Shown here: piece after piece, positions 26,628 to 35,288 of the stretch
How the letters are laid out: the number at the start of each line of letters is the position of its first letter
Numbering within the stretch: position 1 is the first letter of the stretch
DNA from: Aurantiacibacter marinus
GTDB lineage: Bacteria; Pseudomonadota; Alphaproteobacteria; Sphingomonadales; Sphingomonadaceae
Assembly: GCF_001021555.1 (NCBI RefSeq)
Contig: NZ_LDCP01000002.1
Coordinates: 682,001 to 746,000, forward strand
DNA: 64,000 nucleotides
Reading direction: 5' to 3'
The notes under the pieces: generated by a model
What the model saw: the letters and a program-made list of their open reading frames with translations, nothing else
Told to the model about the DNA's origin: nothing
Databases searched by the model: none
Program-made: the position numbers and the translations under genes

Positions 26628-27890
26628 TCAGGCGAGAAAGTCGGGCACGCGTTCAGCGTCAGCAATCGCGCCTGGCAGAATACGGTCGGCAACAACGGCA
26701 AAGTCCGATCCATCGACCATCACTTCAGCCACAAAGCCGCGCGAATTATAGCTGCTGGCCATGGTTGCGCCGTATGCGCCTGCGGTGCGGAAGACGGCCA
26801 GATCGCCAGAGACAAGCGCGTCCGTTTCGCGGCCCATGGCAAAGGTATCTCCCGTTTCGCAGATCGGGCCGACGATATTGGCGGTCATCCGCTCGCCAGA
26901 CGGCTTCACCGCATCGAAATCGTGCCACGCGCCGTAAAGGGCTGGCCGCGCAAGATCGTTCATCGCGGCATCGACGATCACGAATGGATCGTTCAGCCCG
27001 CGCTTCACGCGGATTACGCGGGTCAGCAAAACGCCCGCATTGCCCGCAATCACGCGGCCCGGTTCGAACATGAGGGTGACATCCCACCCCTTCGTGACGC
27101 GCGCCACCATCTCACCATATTCCGCAGGACTAGGGAGCACTTCTCCCTTGCGGTAAGGCACGCCAAGTCCGCCGCCCAGATCCATGTGGCTGATCGTATG
27201 GCCCCCGCCGCGCAAGGTGCGCAGGCTGTCAGCGAGCTTTGCAAAAGCGGCCTCCAGCGGAGCAAGCTCGGACAATTGGCTGCCGATATGCACTGCAAGC
27301 CCGCGCAGATCGAGGCCGGGAAGCGCCGAAAGCTCGGCAAACAATTCCGGTGCGCGGTCGATCGGTACGCCGAACTTGTTGTCCGCCTTGCCGGTCGAAA
27401 TCTTGTCATGCGTGCCCGCATCGACATCGGGATTGACCCGCAAAGCGCAGCGGGCAACTTGTCCGCGCGCCGCAGCGATGGCGGCAAGCTCCCGCCCTTC
27501 TTCGCTCGATTCAATATTGAATTGGCCAATGCCGGCATCAAGGCCCTGCGCCAGTTCGGTATCGGTTTTGCCCACGCCGCTGAACACGATATCATGCGCC
27601 GGCATCCCCGCCAGCAGCGCACGGGCGAGTTCTCCACCCGATACGACATCCGCACCGTATCCTTCGCGGCCGAGCAGGCGCAAGACAGCAAGGTTGGGAT
27701 TGGATTTGACGGCAAAAGCAAGATGCGGCGGCCTTTCAAGCCCGCTCAAGCCTTCGCGAAAAACACGTGCATGGCGTTCAAACGTGGCGCGCGAGTATAC
27801 GTATACAGGGGTTCCAACCTCTTGCGCGATGCGCGAAAGGGGAACGTCTTCGGCATACAATTCGCCGCCGTGAATGTGAAAATGGTCCAC
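26628..27890 (-). CDS. lysA: Diaminopimelate decarboxylase
   Basis: A PLP enzyme making lysine from meso-diaminopimelate. 420 residues. The PLP lysine is in HLAFAVKSNPNLAVLRLLG near residue 60, and HIGSQLSELAPLE and GGGLGVPY are the alanine-racemase-fold motifs. PICETGDTF supplies the active-site cysteine, and GAYGATMASSYNSR the C-terminal tyrosine region. It lies 2 bases after the LptM-like gene stop and directly before the precorrin-2 dehydrogenase, in an argH-lptM-lysA operon. Confidence 0.97.
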   Translation of the reverse strand: MDHFHIHGGELYAEDVPLSRIAQEVGTPVYVYSRATFERHARVFREGLSGLERPPHLAFAVKSNPNLAVLRLLGREGYGADVVSGGELARALLAGMPAHDIVFSGVGKTDTELAQGLDAGIGQFNIESSEEGRELAAIAAARGQVARCALRVNPDVDAGTHDKISTGKADNKFGVPIDRAPELFAELSALPGLDLRGLAVHIGSQLSELAPLEAAFAKLADSLRTLRGGGHTISHMDLGGGLGVPYRKGEVLPSPAEYGEMVARVTKGWDVTLMFEPGRVIAGNAGVLLTRVIRVKRGLNDPFVIVDAAMNDLARPALYGAWHDFDAVKPSGERMTANIVGPICETGDTFAMGRETDALVSGDLAVFRTAGAYGATMASSYNSRGFVAEVMVDGSDFAVVADRILPGAIADAERVPDFLA

Positions 27891-27892
27891 GG

Positions 27893-28138
27893 TCAGCCTT
27901 CCGGTGGCAAGTCGAACGGATCGTCTTCGCGCTCTTCGCTTTCGCGCCGCAGTTCAACGCTGCGTTCTGGCGCAGCTTGCGGGTCGAGAGCGAGCAATTC
28001 GTTCGCGTCGAGCGGTTCGGTCGCTCCGTATGGTGCCTCCGGAAGCGTTTGCCCGGCGGTAGGCTGCAAATCGGTGCGTTGGCCGCAACCGGCCAGAAGC
28101 AGGACAGCGACAATGGCCGAAGTGGTCCTGTGAATCAT
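27893..28138 (-). CDS. lptM: LptM (YifL)-like small lipoprotein
   Basis: 81 residues. The signal peptide [18 protein letters not shown] has lipobox LAGC, and the mature start CGQRTDLQP resembles the LptM 'CGxxGxLxxP' motif. LptM helps mature the LptD outer-membrane LPS transporter in E. coli. The conserved location between argH and lysA (yifL lies beside dapF/lysA-type genes in enterics) supports the call. The remainder is acidic and probably disordered. Its ATG overlaps the argH stop (ATGA). Confidence 0.72.
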   Translation of the reverse strand: MIHRTTSAIVAVLLLAGCGQRTDLQPTAGQTLPEAPYGATEPLDANELLALDPQAAPERSVELRRESEEREDDPFDLPPEG

Positions 28139-29538
28139 GTTTCCATTCCTGATTTGCTGCGGGCCTCTGCAACCCGTGCGCGTACTTGCTCGGGCGCGGT
28201 GCCGCCATAGGAATTGCGTGCCGCCACCGATGCCTCCACCGACAACGCTGCGTACACACGTTCATCAATCCGTTCATCAATGGCCTGCAGTTCTTCCAGC
28301 GAAAGTTCATCTAGCGCCGCGCTTTTGCGCTCCGCCAGCTTTACCGCTGCGCCGGTGATGTGATGTGCCTCGCGGAAAGGAATGTCTGCCTCCCGCACCA
28401 GCCAGTCGGCCAGATCGGTTGCCGTGGCATAGCCCAGTTCCGCTGCCTGACGCATCCGGTCCTCTCGGAAATCCGCACCGTCGATCATACCTGTCATGGC
28501 AGCAACACACAGTTGCAGCAAAGCTGCTGCTTCGAACACGGGAGGTTTGTCGTCCTGCATGTCCTTGGAATAGGCGAGCGGCAAGCCTTTCATGGTCATC
28601 ATGAGCGCCATCTGGCACCCGACGATCCGCCCCGCATGGCCGCGCACCAATTCCGCCGCATCAGGGTTCTTCTTCTGCGGCATGATTGAACTGCCCGTGC
28701 TGAGAGTATCGGGCATCCGCACAAAGCCGAAGGGCTGGCTGGCCCAGATCACGAATTCTTCCGCAAGCCGTGAAAGGTGCAAGGCGCACTGGCTGGCTGA
28801 CCCCAGAAAATCGAGCGCGAAATCGCGGTCGGACACGGCATCAAGGCTGTTGGATGTCGGCCCGTCAAACCCGAGCGCTTGCGCTGTCATCTCACGATCA
28901 ATGGGAAAGCCAGTGCCGGCCAGAGCAGCGCTGCCCAATGGCGACTGATTGAGCCGCACCCGGGCATCGCGGAAACGGGACAGATCGCGCCCGATCATCT
29001 CGTAATAGGCCATCAGATGATGGCCCAGCGTCACTGGCTGCGCAGTTTGCAAATGGGTAAAGCCGGGCATGATTGTCCCGGCATGTTCGCCTGCACGATT
29101 GACAAGTGCTCGTTGCAAACCCGTCAGCGCGTCCACCAGGGCATCGGTTTCATCACGCACCCACAGCCGGAAATCGGTCGCCACCTGATCATTGCGGCTG
29201 CGCGCGGTGTGCAGACGGCCTGCAACCGGACCGACAATTTCCGCCAGCCGCGCTTCGGTGGTCATGTGAATATCTTCGAGGTCCCAATCCTCCGGTACAC
29301 CGTCACTGGCATATTCCGCAGCAACCGCGTCAAGCCCGCCGGTTATCGTGGCAGCGTCGTCCTCGCTGACGATCTTGCACGCTGCAAGCATGGCGACATG
29401 CGCTTTGCTCGCGGCTATATCTTGTCGCCACAATAGTTTGTCGAACGGGATACTCGCATTGATCTCGCGCATTATGGCAGAGGGGCCTTCGGCAAATCTG
29501 CCGCCCCACATCGTATTGGAGGAATTGTCCGTGGCCAA
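28135..29538 (-). CDS. argH: Argininosuccinate lyase
   Basis: Cleaves argininosuccinate to arginine and fumarate. About 467 residues. The signature [12 protein letters not shown] is present, along with [16 protein letters not shown] and [22 protein letters not shown] use TTG at 29538, giving [20 protein letters not shown], since this matches how homologues begin (SNTMWGGRF); ATG 29511 is the alternative. The frame extends further upstream in the window but that part lies inside the divergent TlpA gene. With the TTG start the two divergent genes overlap by 8 bases. Confidence 0.95.
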   Translation of the reverse strand: MATDNSSNTMWGGRFAEGPSAIMREINASIPFDKLLWRQDIAASKAHVAMLAACKIVSEDDAATITGGLDAVAAEYASDGVPEDWDLEDIHMTTEARLAEIVGPVAGRLHTARSRNDQVATDFRLWVRDETDALVDALTGLQRALVNRAGEHAGTIMPGFTHLQTAQPVTLGHHLMAYYEMIGRDLSRFRDARVRLNQSPLGSAALAGTGFPIDREMTAQALGFDGPTSNSLDAVSDRDFALDFLGSASQCALHLSRLAEEFVIWASQPFGFVRMPDTLSTGSSIMPQKKNPDAAELVRGHAGRIVGCQMALMMTMKGLPLAYSKDMQDDKPPVFEAAALLQLCVAAMTGMIDGADFREDRMRQAAELGYATATDLADWLVREADIPFREAHHITGAAVKLAERKSAALDELSLEELQAIDERIDERVYAALSVEASVAARNSYGGTAPEQVRARVAEARSKSGMET

Positions 29539-30130
29539 AATGCGCCTTTCGAGTTTGCTGATCGCCTGCCTTGCGGCGGGCCTGTTGACCGCGTGCGATA
29601 CCGGTGCGAGCGACAGCACGCAAGAAAACGCGAATGCGGACGGGACAAGCGAAACTATCGCGCTGACGGGCACATTGAACCGCAGCTTTGCTGGTGAGGC
29701 CATTCCCGACGTCACTCTGACCGACCCTGACGGCGCCACTTTGGACCTTGCCGCCCTGAAAGAGCCAGTGCTGCTGAACTTGTGGGCGACATGGTGCGCA
29801 CCATGCGTAGTGGAAATGCCCCTGCTGGATGAGCTTGCAGCCGATTTGGAAGGGGATGTCCGCGTGCTGACGGTGAGCGAGGACTTGCGCGGAGCCGAAG
29901 TGGTCGTGCCGTTTTTCGAAGCCCGTGATCTGCCGAATTTGCCGCGCTGGATGGACCAGCAGAACGACCTCGCTTTCTCCTACGGCGGCGGCGCTGTACT
30001 GCCGCTTACGATCCTTTATGATGCGGACGGCAGAGAGGTGTGGCGCGTGATCGGGGCCTACGACTGGTCTTCTGCTGAGGCACGCGAAGAAGTGCTGGAG
30101 GGGACGACTGCGGCCACAAACGCCGAATAA
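29531..30130 (+). CDS. TlpA-like thioredoxin-fold lipoprotein
   Basis: 199 residues from GTG 29531, placed 8 bases after GGAGG (29518-29522); the ATG at 29540 is 17 bases away and less likely. The signal peptide [19 protein letters not shown] has lipobox LTAC. The redox motif is [20 protein letters not shown] (WCAPC), as in TlpA/ResA proteins that reduce periplasmic disulfides, for instance in cytochrome or CuA maturation. A cis-proline region ([16 protein letters not shown]) fits. Partner unknown; the cox cluster is not adjacent. Confidence 0.88.
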   Translation: MAKMRLSSLLIACLAAGLLTACDTGASDSTQENANADGTSETIALTGTLNRSFAGEAIPDVTLTDPDGATLDLAALKEPVLLNLWATWCAPCVVEMPLLDELAADLEGDVRVLTVSEDLRGAEVVVPFFEARDLPNLPRWMDQQNDLAFSYGGGAVLPLTILYDADGREVWRVIGAYDWSSAEAREEVLEGTTAATNAE

Positions 30131-30389
30131 TCAGGCAACACCAGGCCCACTCGCGGGCGGCTGGTTCGGCCGAGGCCAGTGAGCATGTATGCCTTCAGGT
30201 ACGGCCTGGACGCCATGGACAGATCACGAAAGAGCTCGGGCCAGATTGATTCGAACTGGAATGGCGGCGTGAAAGCCCGTGTCAGCCATTGATAGAATCG
30301 CAGACGCGACGCCCTTGCCGTTCCAGCAACGAGCCCGCAGCCAGTCCCGAAATGCCCCATCCGGTCACAGCTATTTTCAAAACTTGCAT
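30131..30389 (-). pseudogene. Remnant of a FAD-dependent monooxygenase (UbiH-like), with internal deletion
   Basis: On the minus strand ATG 30389 opens MQVLKIAVTGWGISGLAAGS, a FAD/Rossmann fingerprint (GxGxSGLxAG), and LLERQGRR follows; a stop comes after 35 codons (30282-30284). In the next frame, starting near the same point, comes RFYQWLTRAFTPPFQFESIW and PELFRDL, which resembles the C-terminal end of UbiH-type monooxygenases ('LYQ.LTR.FTPxFQSxS'). So the N-terminal 30 or so residues are joined, out of frame, to the last 60, with the roughly 300-residue middle missing. The gap between the TlpA gene and tRNA-Val is otherwise empty. Confidence 0.6.
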
Positions 30390-30450
30390 CTTATCCCTTT
30401 TGCGCGGGCAAACCTTACGCTAAGGCGCTCCCGCTATAGGCATTCCTATA

Positions 30451-30526
30451 GGGCGATTAGCTCAGTTGGTAGAGCATCTCGTTTACACCGAGAGGGTCGG
30501 CAGTTCGAGCCTGTCATCGCCCACCA
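30451..30526 (+). tRNA. tRNA-Val (anticodon TAC)
   Basis: A 76-base cloverleaf: acceptor GGGCGAT / ATCGCCC, D arm GCTC..GAGC, anticodon stem TCTCG / CGAGA with loop TTTACAC (anticodon TAC, read UAC), T arm GGCAG / CTGTC (one G-U pair) with TTCGAGC. CCA is encoded (30524-30526). A perfect 19-bp hairpin begins 2 bases after the CCA. Confidence 0.97.
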
Positions 30527-30527
30527 G

Positions 30528-30568
30528 TTTTCTTGCAAAACCGTCCAAGGGACGGTTTTGCAAGAAAA
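30528..30568 (+). terminator. Perfect 19-bp hairpin directly after tRNA-Val
   Basis: Arms 30528-30546 and 30550-30568 are perfectly complementary with an AAG loop; the stem is CCGTCC-rich inside and A/T-rich outside. The A/T-rich outer part ends in AAAA with only two T after it, so it differs from a classical terminator with a U-tract, yet it could act as one or as a tRNA 3' processing stop. It may also be a dispersed palindromic repeat. Confidence 0.55.
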
Positions 30569-30734
30569 TTCCCCAGCGACAGCGAAGGGCCATGAACAGT
30601 GAGAATGATCCGGAGGATCGTTTTTTCATCGCAGCTCCAGTGCAAAGAGCGGGTGCACCTCGGCTGAGGCAAAGCGCCGGAAACACTTCCAACATTGCTG
30701 GTATCGAGCAAAAACCCGGTCTATTCGCCAGAAT

Positions 30735-31715
30735 ATGAGCGAACCCAAGATCCTTGTCCTTGCAACAGGCGGCACCATTGCCGGTCAGGCGGGCTCCGCC
30801 ACGCGGGCAGATTACCGCCCCGGGCAGATCGACATCGCCGATTTCCTCAGCGCGTTTCGCGAGCTGGGTATCAACACGCGGCTGGAAGGCCGGCAAATAG
30901 CCAATATCGATTCGGCCAATATCGGTCCTGCCATTTGGGCCCAGCTGCAGCACGCCTGTATGGCCGCGATGGATAACCCTGATTGTGGCGGCGTCATCAT
31001 CACCCATGGAACAGATACGGCCGAAGAAACGGCCTTTCTGCTCGACCTGACCCTGCCGACCACAAAGCCGGTTGTGCTGGTGGGCGCAATGCGGCCTGCG
31101 GATGCTGTGGGCAGCGACGGGTTGCGCAATTTCGCCAATGCCGTGCAGATTGCCGCGCATCCGGATTCGGCCGGGCGCGGCGTTCTGGTGGTCATGGGCG
31201 ATACCGTTCTATCAGCGCGCGATGTGCGCAAAGCGCACACTGGAGGAACCAACGCCTTCAAGGGTTTCCCGCGCGGGCCCGTCGCGCTGGCCACGCCCGC
31301 CGGGGTCGACTGGCTTTCACCGCCCTGGCGCCCTTACGAATCGGCGCGTTTCACTTTTCCCGCAACTTTCCCCCGCGTGCCGATCCTTCATGCTTATGCA
31401 GGCATGGACGGTGCCAGTGTCAGGGACGCGCTTGAAGCGGGGGCGGAAGGCTTCGTGCTGGCCGGCTTCGGGGCAGGAAATTCACCTGACGCGGTTTATG
31501 AAGCGCTGTGTGATGCTGCCCGGAACGGCGTGCCGGTCGTGCGCGCAACGCGTGTTGATGAAGGGCTGGTCAATCGCGAACCGGAAGATGCACAGAACGG
31601 CTTTATCGCTGCCCGCGCACTTGGCCCGGCCAAGGCGCGTATCCTGTTGCAAATGCTAGTAGCGAGCGGACGGGCCGACCCGGTTGAAGCACAGGCCGCA
31701 TTCGATCTGCGCTAG
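30735..31715 (+). CDS. L-asparaginase
   Basis: 326 residues of the bacterial asparaginase/glutaminase fold. The first catalytic threonine is in LVLATGGTIAGQAG (near residue 12), and the second in VIITHGTDTAEETAFLLDL (near 90). VLVGAMRPADAVGSDGLRN is also characteristic. No signal peptide is seen, so it is probably cytoplasmic. Start ATG 30735. It is convergent with the winged-helix regulator gene. Whether it is the low- or high-affinity type cannot be told from sequence alone. Confidence 0.92.
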   Translation: MSEPKILVLATGGTIAGQAGSATRADYRPGQIDIADFLSAFRELGINTRLEGRQIANIDSANIGPAIWAQLQHACMAAMDNPDCGGVIITHGTDTAEETAFLLDLTLPTTKPVVLVGAMRPADAVGSDGLRNFANAVQIAAHPDSAGRGVLVVMGDTVLSARDVRKAHTGGTNAFKGFPRGPVALATPAGVDWLSPPWRPYESARFTFPATFPRVPILHAYAGMDGASVRDALEAGAEGFVLAGFGAGNSPDAVYEALCDAARNGVPVVRATRVDEGLVNREPEDAQNGFIAARALGPAKARILLQMLVASGRADPVEAQAAFDLR

Positions 31716-31791
31716 TTCATGTATTGAATTGAGCGAACAGATTACGCCGTAGTCCGGCCTTGTCGGCGTTCCAACCAAGCCAAAGCCCCTA

Positions 31792-32766
31792 TTAAGCCAA
31801 GGCCAATATATCCTGACCGATTTCCGCGAAGTAGCGCGCCATCGCGTCTGCAGCCTTGTCTGATAATTCGATAAATGCGCGGCGGCGGTCGGCATCGTCT
31901 TCCACCCGGTCGAACAGGCCGGCTTCGACCATCTGCCCAATCCAGCGCAGCGCGGTTGTGGGCGGAACGCCTGACGCAATGCACAGCGAAGTTACCGAAA
32001 CGCGGCAGTGCTCCACACGCGCGGCAGTCAGGTCGAGCAGCATATCCCATGCCGGATCCGCAAACAGCTCTGCATCAAAGAACTTTCCGCGCGCATTCCG
32101 CTGATGGATAATCTGCCGCACCAGCCGCGCGTCGGGGAGCGCCGGACGCGGCCTGCGCACCAGTTCATTTTCGGCGCGGTAGCCGGTTTTGGGGCTTTCG
32201 AATCGAAACGCCCCGCCACCAGCTTTCTGGCCCCAGCCACTGCCGGCACTGCCCAATCTGTCCAGCCGGTTGGCGATTTGGCCAACCTGCTCGGTCAGGC
32301 GCAGCAGAGTAAGGCGATCATCTTCGGAAAGTTCGCGTAGGCGCAAATTGGGCGTTTCCGCCAGCAGCCGGCCCAGCGCAATCACACGCTCTGCCCGCAA
32401 TGGATTGACCAGTATCTGCGGATTGGACTGCGAGCAGCAGCCAAACACCACATCGAGCGATTCCATAGAAGTGGAAATCACCAGCCGCGCGCCGGATTTT
32501 GCTGCCCTGCCATCAAGCCGTGCAAGCGTCGCCATGGCGGCAACATCGGGCTGCGGGCAATCGACCAGAATTATCTCTCCCAAAGCTCGCGCATCGCCTG
32601 CCAGCAATTGATCGAGATTACCGCGTTCACGCACACACAGGCCGGCCTGCGTCACATCATCTTCAAGATCGCCGCGGAGAAGGTCGCAATCGGCAAAGAT
32701 GGACACCGCCAGCGGCAATCCTGCCGCATCGGCAGCCAGTGCATAGTCAAAATCAGCCTGAGCCAT
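31792..32766 (-). CDS. MarR-like winged-helix regulator with receiver-like N-domain
   Basis: 324 residues from ATG 32766, with GGAGAATT upstream. The C-terminal part (about 225-315) is a MarR-type winged helix: CRVSVTSLCIASGVPPTTALR, WIGQMVEAGLFDRVEDDADRRRAFIELSD. The N-terminal 130 residues have alternating strand/helix units (IILVDCPQPD, ARLVISTSMESLD, ILVNPLRAERV) resembling a response-regulator receiver, but the phosphate-accepting aspartate and the pocket are not clearly conserved. It may sense something else. A basic, Gly/Ser linker lies near 195. The target genes are unknown; asparaginase is the convergent neighbour. Confidence 0.75.
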   Translation of the reverse strand: MAQADFDYALAADAAGLPLAVSIFADCDLLRGDLEDDVTQAGLCVRERGNLDQLLAGDARALGEIILVDCPQPDVAAMATLARLDGRAAKSGARLVISTSMESLDVVFGCCSQSNPQILVNPLRAERVIALGRLLAETPNLRLRELSEDDRLTLLRLTEQVGQIANRLDRLGSAGSGWGQKAGGGAFRFESPKTGYRAENELVRRPRPALPDARLVRQIIHQRNARGKFFDAELFADPAWDMLLDLTAARVEHCRVSVTSLCIASGVPPTTALRWIGQMVEAGLFDRVEDDADRRRAFIELSDKAADAMARYFAEIGQDILALA

Positions 32767-32860
32767 CGCCCAATTCTCCTGAAACGCGAATTTACCTGAG
32801 TCGCGAATTGCGAACACAGTGAGAACAAACACGGATCATGTCAAGAATATGGGTTAAGGA

Positions 32861-34150
32861 TCAGTCCGCAAAGGGATCCCGCACAAGGATCGTGTCTTCA
32901 CGCTCGGGACTTGTTGAAACACTCGCCACGGGGCATTCGACCAGTTCTTCGATACGGCGGATATATTTGATCGCCTGCGCCGGCAGATCGGCCCAGCTGC
33001 GTGCGCCAACGGTCGTGCCTTCCCAGCCTTCGAATTCTTCGTAGATGGGTTCAACCGCAGCCTGTTCAGCGGCATGGGCAGGCAAATAATCGAGTACCTT
33101 GTCGCCCAGTCGGTAGCCGGTGCAGATGCGGATCGTTTCAAATCCGTCGAGCACGTCGATCTTGGTCAGCGCAATGCCGGTCACGCCGGATAGCGCGCAA
33201 GTCTGGCGCACCAGTACGGCATCGAACCAGCCGCAGCGGCGCTTGCGCGAAGTGACTGTGCCAAATTCATGCCCGCGCTCACCCAGTTTTTGGCCAATCT
33301 CGTCTTCCAGCTCTGTGGGAAAGGGTCCGCTGCCGACGCGCGTGGTGTATGCCTTTACGATGCCGAGCACGAAACCCGCTGCATTGGGCCCAAGTCCGCT
33401 TCCGCTCGCGACAGTTCCGCTAACCGTGTTGGAGCTGGTGACGAAGGGATAGGTGCCGTGATCGACATCGAGAAGTACGCCCTGCGCGCCTTCGAACAGG
33501 ATCTTTGCACCAGCTTTCTTCACTTCATTCAGGCGTTTCCAGACCGGCTGCGCGAACTGGTTCACAAACGGCGCTATTTCGCGCAGTTCAGCAAGCAGCC
33601 CCTCTCGGTCGACAGGGTCCTGCCCGAAACCGGCGCGCAGCGCATCGTGATGGGCGCAAAGGCGGTCCAGCTGCGGCTCCAACGCATCCAGATGGGACAG
33701 ATCACACAAGCGGATCGCACGGCGTCCAACCTTGTCTTCATAGGCTGGGCCAATGCCGCGGCCTGTTGTGCCGATTTTGCCCTTGCCGGCCGCAGTTTCA
33801 CGTAATCCATCAAGGTCCCGGTGGAGCGGCAGGATCAGCGCGCAATTGTCGGCAATGCCAAAATTGTCGGCTGTGATCGATACGCCCTGCCCTTCGAGCT
33901 TCGCGATTTCATCGCGCAAAGCCCACGGGTCCAGCACAACGCCGTTTCCGATCAGGCTTAGCGTGCCGGTTACAATGCCGCTGGGCAGCAGACTTAGCTT
34001 GTAGACCTGATCTCCCACCACCAGCGTGTGACCGGCATTGTGGCCGCCTTGAAAGCGCACCACGGCATCGGCCCGGCTTGCCAGCCAGTCGACAATCTTG
34101 CCCTTGCCTTCATCGCCCCACTGGGCGCCGATAACGGTGACATTGGCCAT
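32861..34150 (-). CDS. purA: Adenylosuccinate synthetase
   Basis: Converts IMP plus aspartate and GTP to adenylosuccinate. 429 residues. The GTP-binding loop is [18 protein letters not shown] near 8-25, [13 protein letters not shown] near 37, and [18 protein letters not shown] and [11 protein letters not shown] are family signatures. Start ATG 34150. It is divergent from the lipase-like gene at 34330 and separated from hisZ by two unrelated genes. Confidence 0.98.
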   Translation of the reverse strand: MANVTVIGAQWGDEGKGKIVDWLASRADAVVRFQGGHNAGHTLVVGDQVYKLSLLPSGIVTGTLSLIGNGVVLDPWALRDEIAKLEGQGVSITADNFGIADNCALILPLHRDLDGLRETAAGKGKIGTTGRGIGPAYEDKVGRRAIRLCDLSHLDALEPQLDRLCAHHDALRAGFGQDPVDREGLLAELREIAPFVNQFAQPVWKRLNEVKKAGAKILFEGAQGVLLDVDHGTYPFVTSSNTVSGTVASGSGLGPNAAGFVLGIVKAYTTRVGSGPFPTELEDEIGQKLGERGHEFGTVTSRKRRCGWFDAVLVRQTCALSGVTGIALTKIDVLDGFETIRICTGYRLGDKVLDYLPAHAAEQAAVEPIYEEFEGWEGTTVGARSWADLPAQAIKYIRRIEELVECPVASVSTSPEREDTILVRDPFAD

Positions 34151-34329
34151 GGGCAGTACAACCTTTCAAGAAACAACCGCCGCGCCCTAGGCAATGGTGA
34201 TGCCAAGGGCAACATGGCAGGGCGTATTCCCTGCGGGCAACGCAAGGAGCCTGCGACAAATTATCGCACTTTGCGACTGGAGAAATGTGACGCACCGGGC
34301 AAGATCTGCACCGGAAAAAGGAAAAAGCC

Positions 34330-35217
34330 ATGCGAAAAGCCATGCGAATCGCACTTCCTGTCCTGCTCGCCTGTGCCCCTATGGTGTTTCTTTCCAAGGG
34401 TGACGCAACTCAGGCCGCAGGCACCCAGTCGGAAATTGCAGGGCAGATGCAGCGCATGTCATACGGCGCGGATGAATTGCAGACGGCATTGTACTGGCCA
34501 GGAGCCTCTGTCGAAGCGCCGCTGATCGTGTTTGTCCACGGCGGCGGTTGGTCGCGCGGCGATATGCGCTCTACCATCGGTTCCAGCATGCTTGCATCCT
34601 GGCAATCGCAAGGCTTTGCCGTGGCCTCGCTCAATTACAGGCTTGTACCAGCTTCGAGTGTCGAGCAGCAGGCAAGCGACATCGCAGCAGCACTTGCGTA
34701 TCTTTCGGACAATGCGCCAGTTCTGGGCTTTGACAGGGAACGTATCGTATTGGCCGGGCATAGCGCCGGTGCACATCTCGTCAGCCTTGTCGGCACCGAC
34801 CCGACCTATCTTGAGAATGCAGGCCTTGCCCTGACCAGCATTCGCGGAATCCTGGCGCTAGACGGGGCAGCATATGATGTACCTCGCCAGATGGAGGAAG
34901 GTGGGCGGCTGATGAGCCAGACCTACCGCAATGCATTCGGGACGGAGCGCAGACGGCAGGAGAATCTGTCACCAACCTTCCATGCCGCCGCCCCCAATGC
35001 GGCGGAATTCCTGATCCTGCACATCGACCGGCCCGACGCGCAAATGCAAAGCGAGGCTTTGGGATATGCGCTGGTGAATGCAGGCACGCACGCCGAAGTG
35101 CACAGAGTGCCCGGACGCGGACTGCGCGGACACCGTGAAATCAACCGGCGGCTTGGTGATCAGGATTATCCGGCCACGCCGCTGGTCGATGCATGGCTGT
35201 CGCGTGTGCTGCGCTGA
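34330..35217 (+). CDS. Alpha/beta-hydrolase (esterase/lipase, HSL-like), secreted
   Basis: 295 residues with a signal-like N-terminus (IALPVLLACAPMVFLSKG). The oxyanion box is VFVHGGGWSRGD near 66-77, and the nucleophile elbow is VLAGHSAGAHLVSL near 140-150 (Ser in GHSAG). A C-terminal RGHREINRR would supply the histidine, with an aspartate before it. It is an esterase/lipase or peptidase of the HGGG group; substrate not evident. AAGGA upstream supports ATG 34330. Confidence 0.85.
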   Translation: MRKAMRIALPVLLACAPMVFLSKGDATQAAGTQSEIAGQMQRMSYGADELQTALYWPGASVEAPLIVFVHGGGWSRGDMRSTIGSSMLASWQSQGFAVASLNYRLVPASSVEQQASDIAAALAYLSDNAPVLGFDRERIVLAGHSAGAHLVSLVGTDPTYLENAGLALTSIRGILALDGAAYDVPRQMEEGGRLMSQTYRNAFGTERRRQENLSPTFHAAAPNAAEFLILHIDRPDAQMQSEALGYALVNAGTHAEVHRVPGRGLRGHREINRRLGDQDYPATPLVDAWLSRVLR

Positions 35218-35227
35218 TGTGCGCTAC

Positions 35228-35259
35228 ACACGCGCCAGTTGAAACACGCGCCAGTTGAA
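35228..35259. repeat. Perfect 16-base tandem duplication
   Basis: ACACGCGCCAGTTGAA occurs at 35228-35243 and again at 35244-35259 directly after the hydrolase stop and before the OmpA stop. A short local duplication with no coding role that I see. Confidence 0.6.
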
Positions 35260-35288
35260 AAATGTCAGGACCTCAGAATTTTGGGATC

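Noticed and set aside
28139-29739. Long antisense and overlapping frames at the argH/tlpA junction
   Set aside because: The argH frame beyond 29538 lies inside the tlpA coding region, and its residues do not match argininosuccinate lyase.
30466-30738. Frames over tRNA-Val and the following hairpin (plus and minus)
   Set aside because: They read through the tRNA and the perfect inverted repeat; such frames are a common false call beside tRNA genes.
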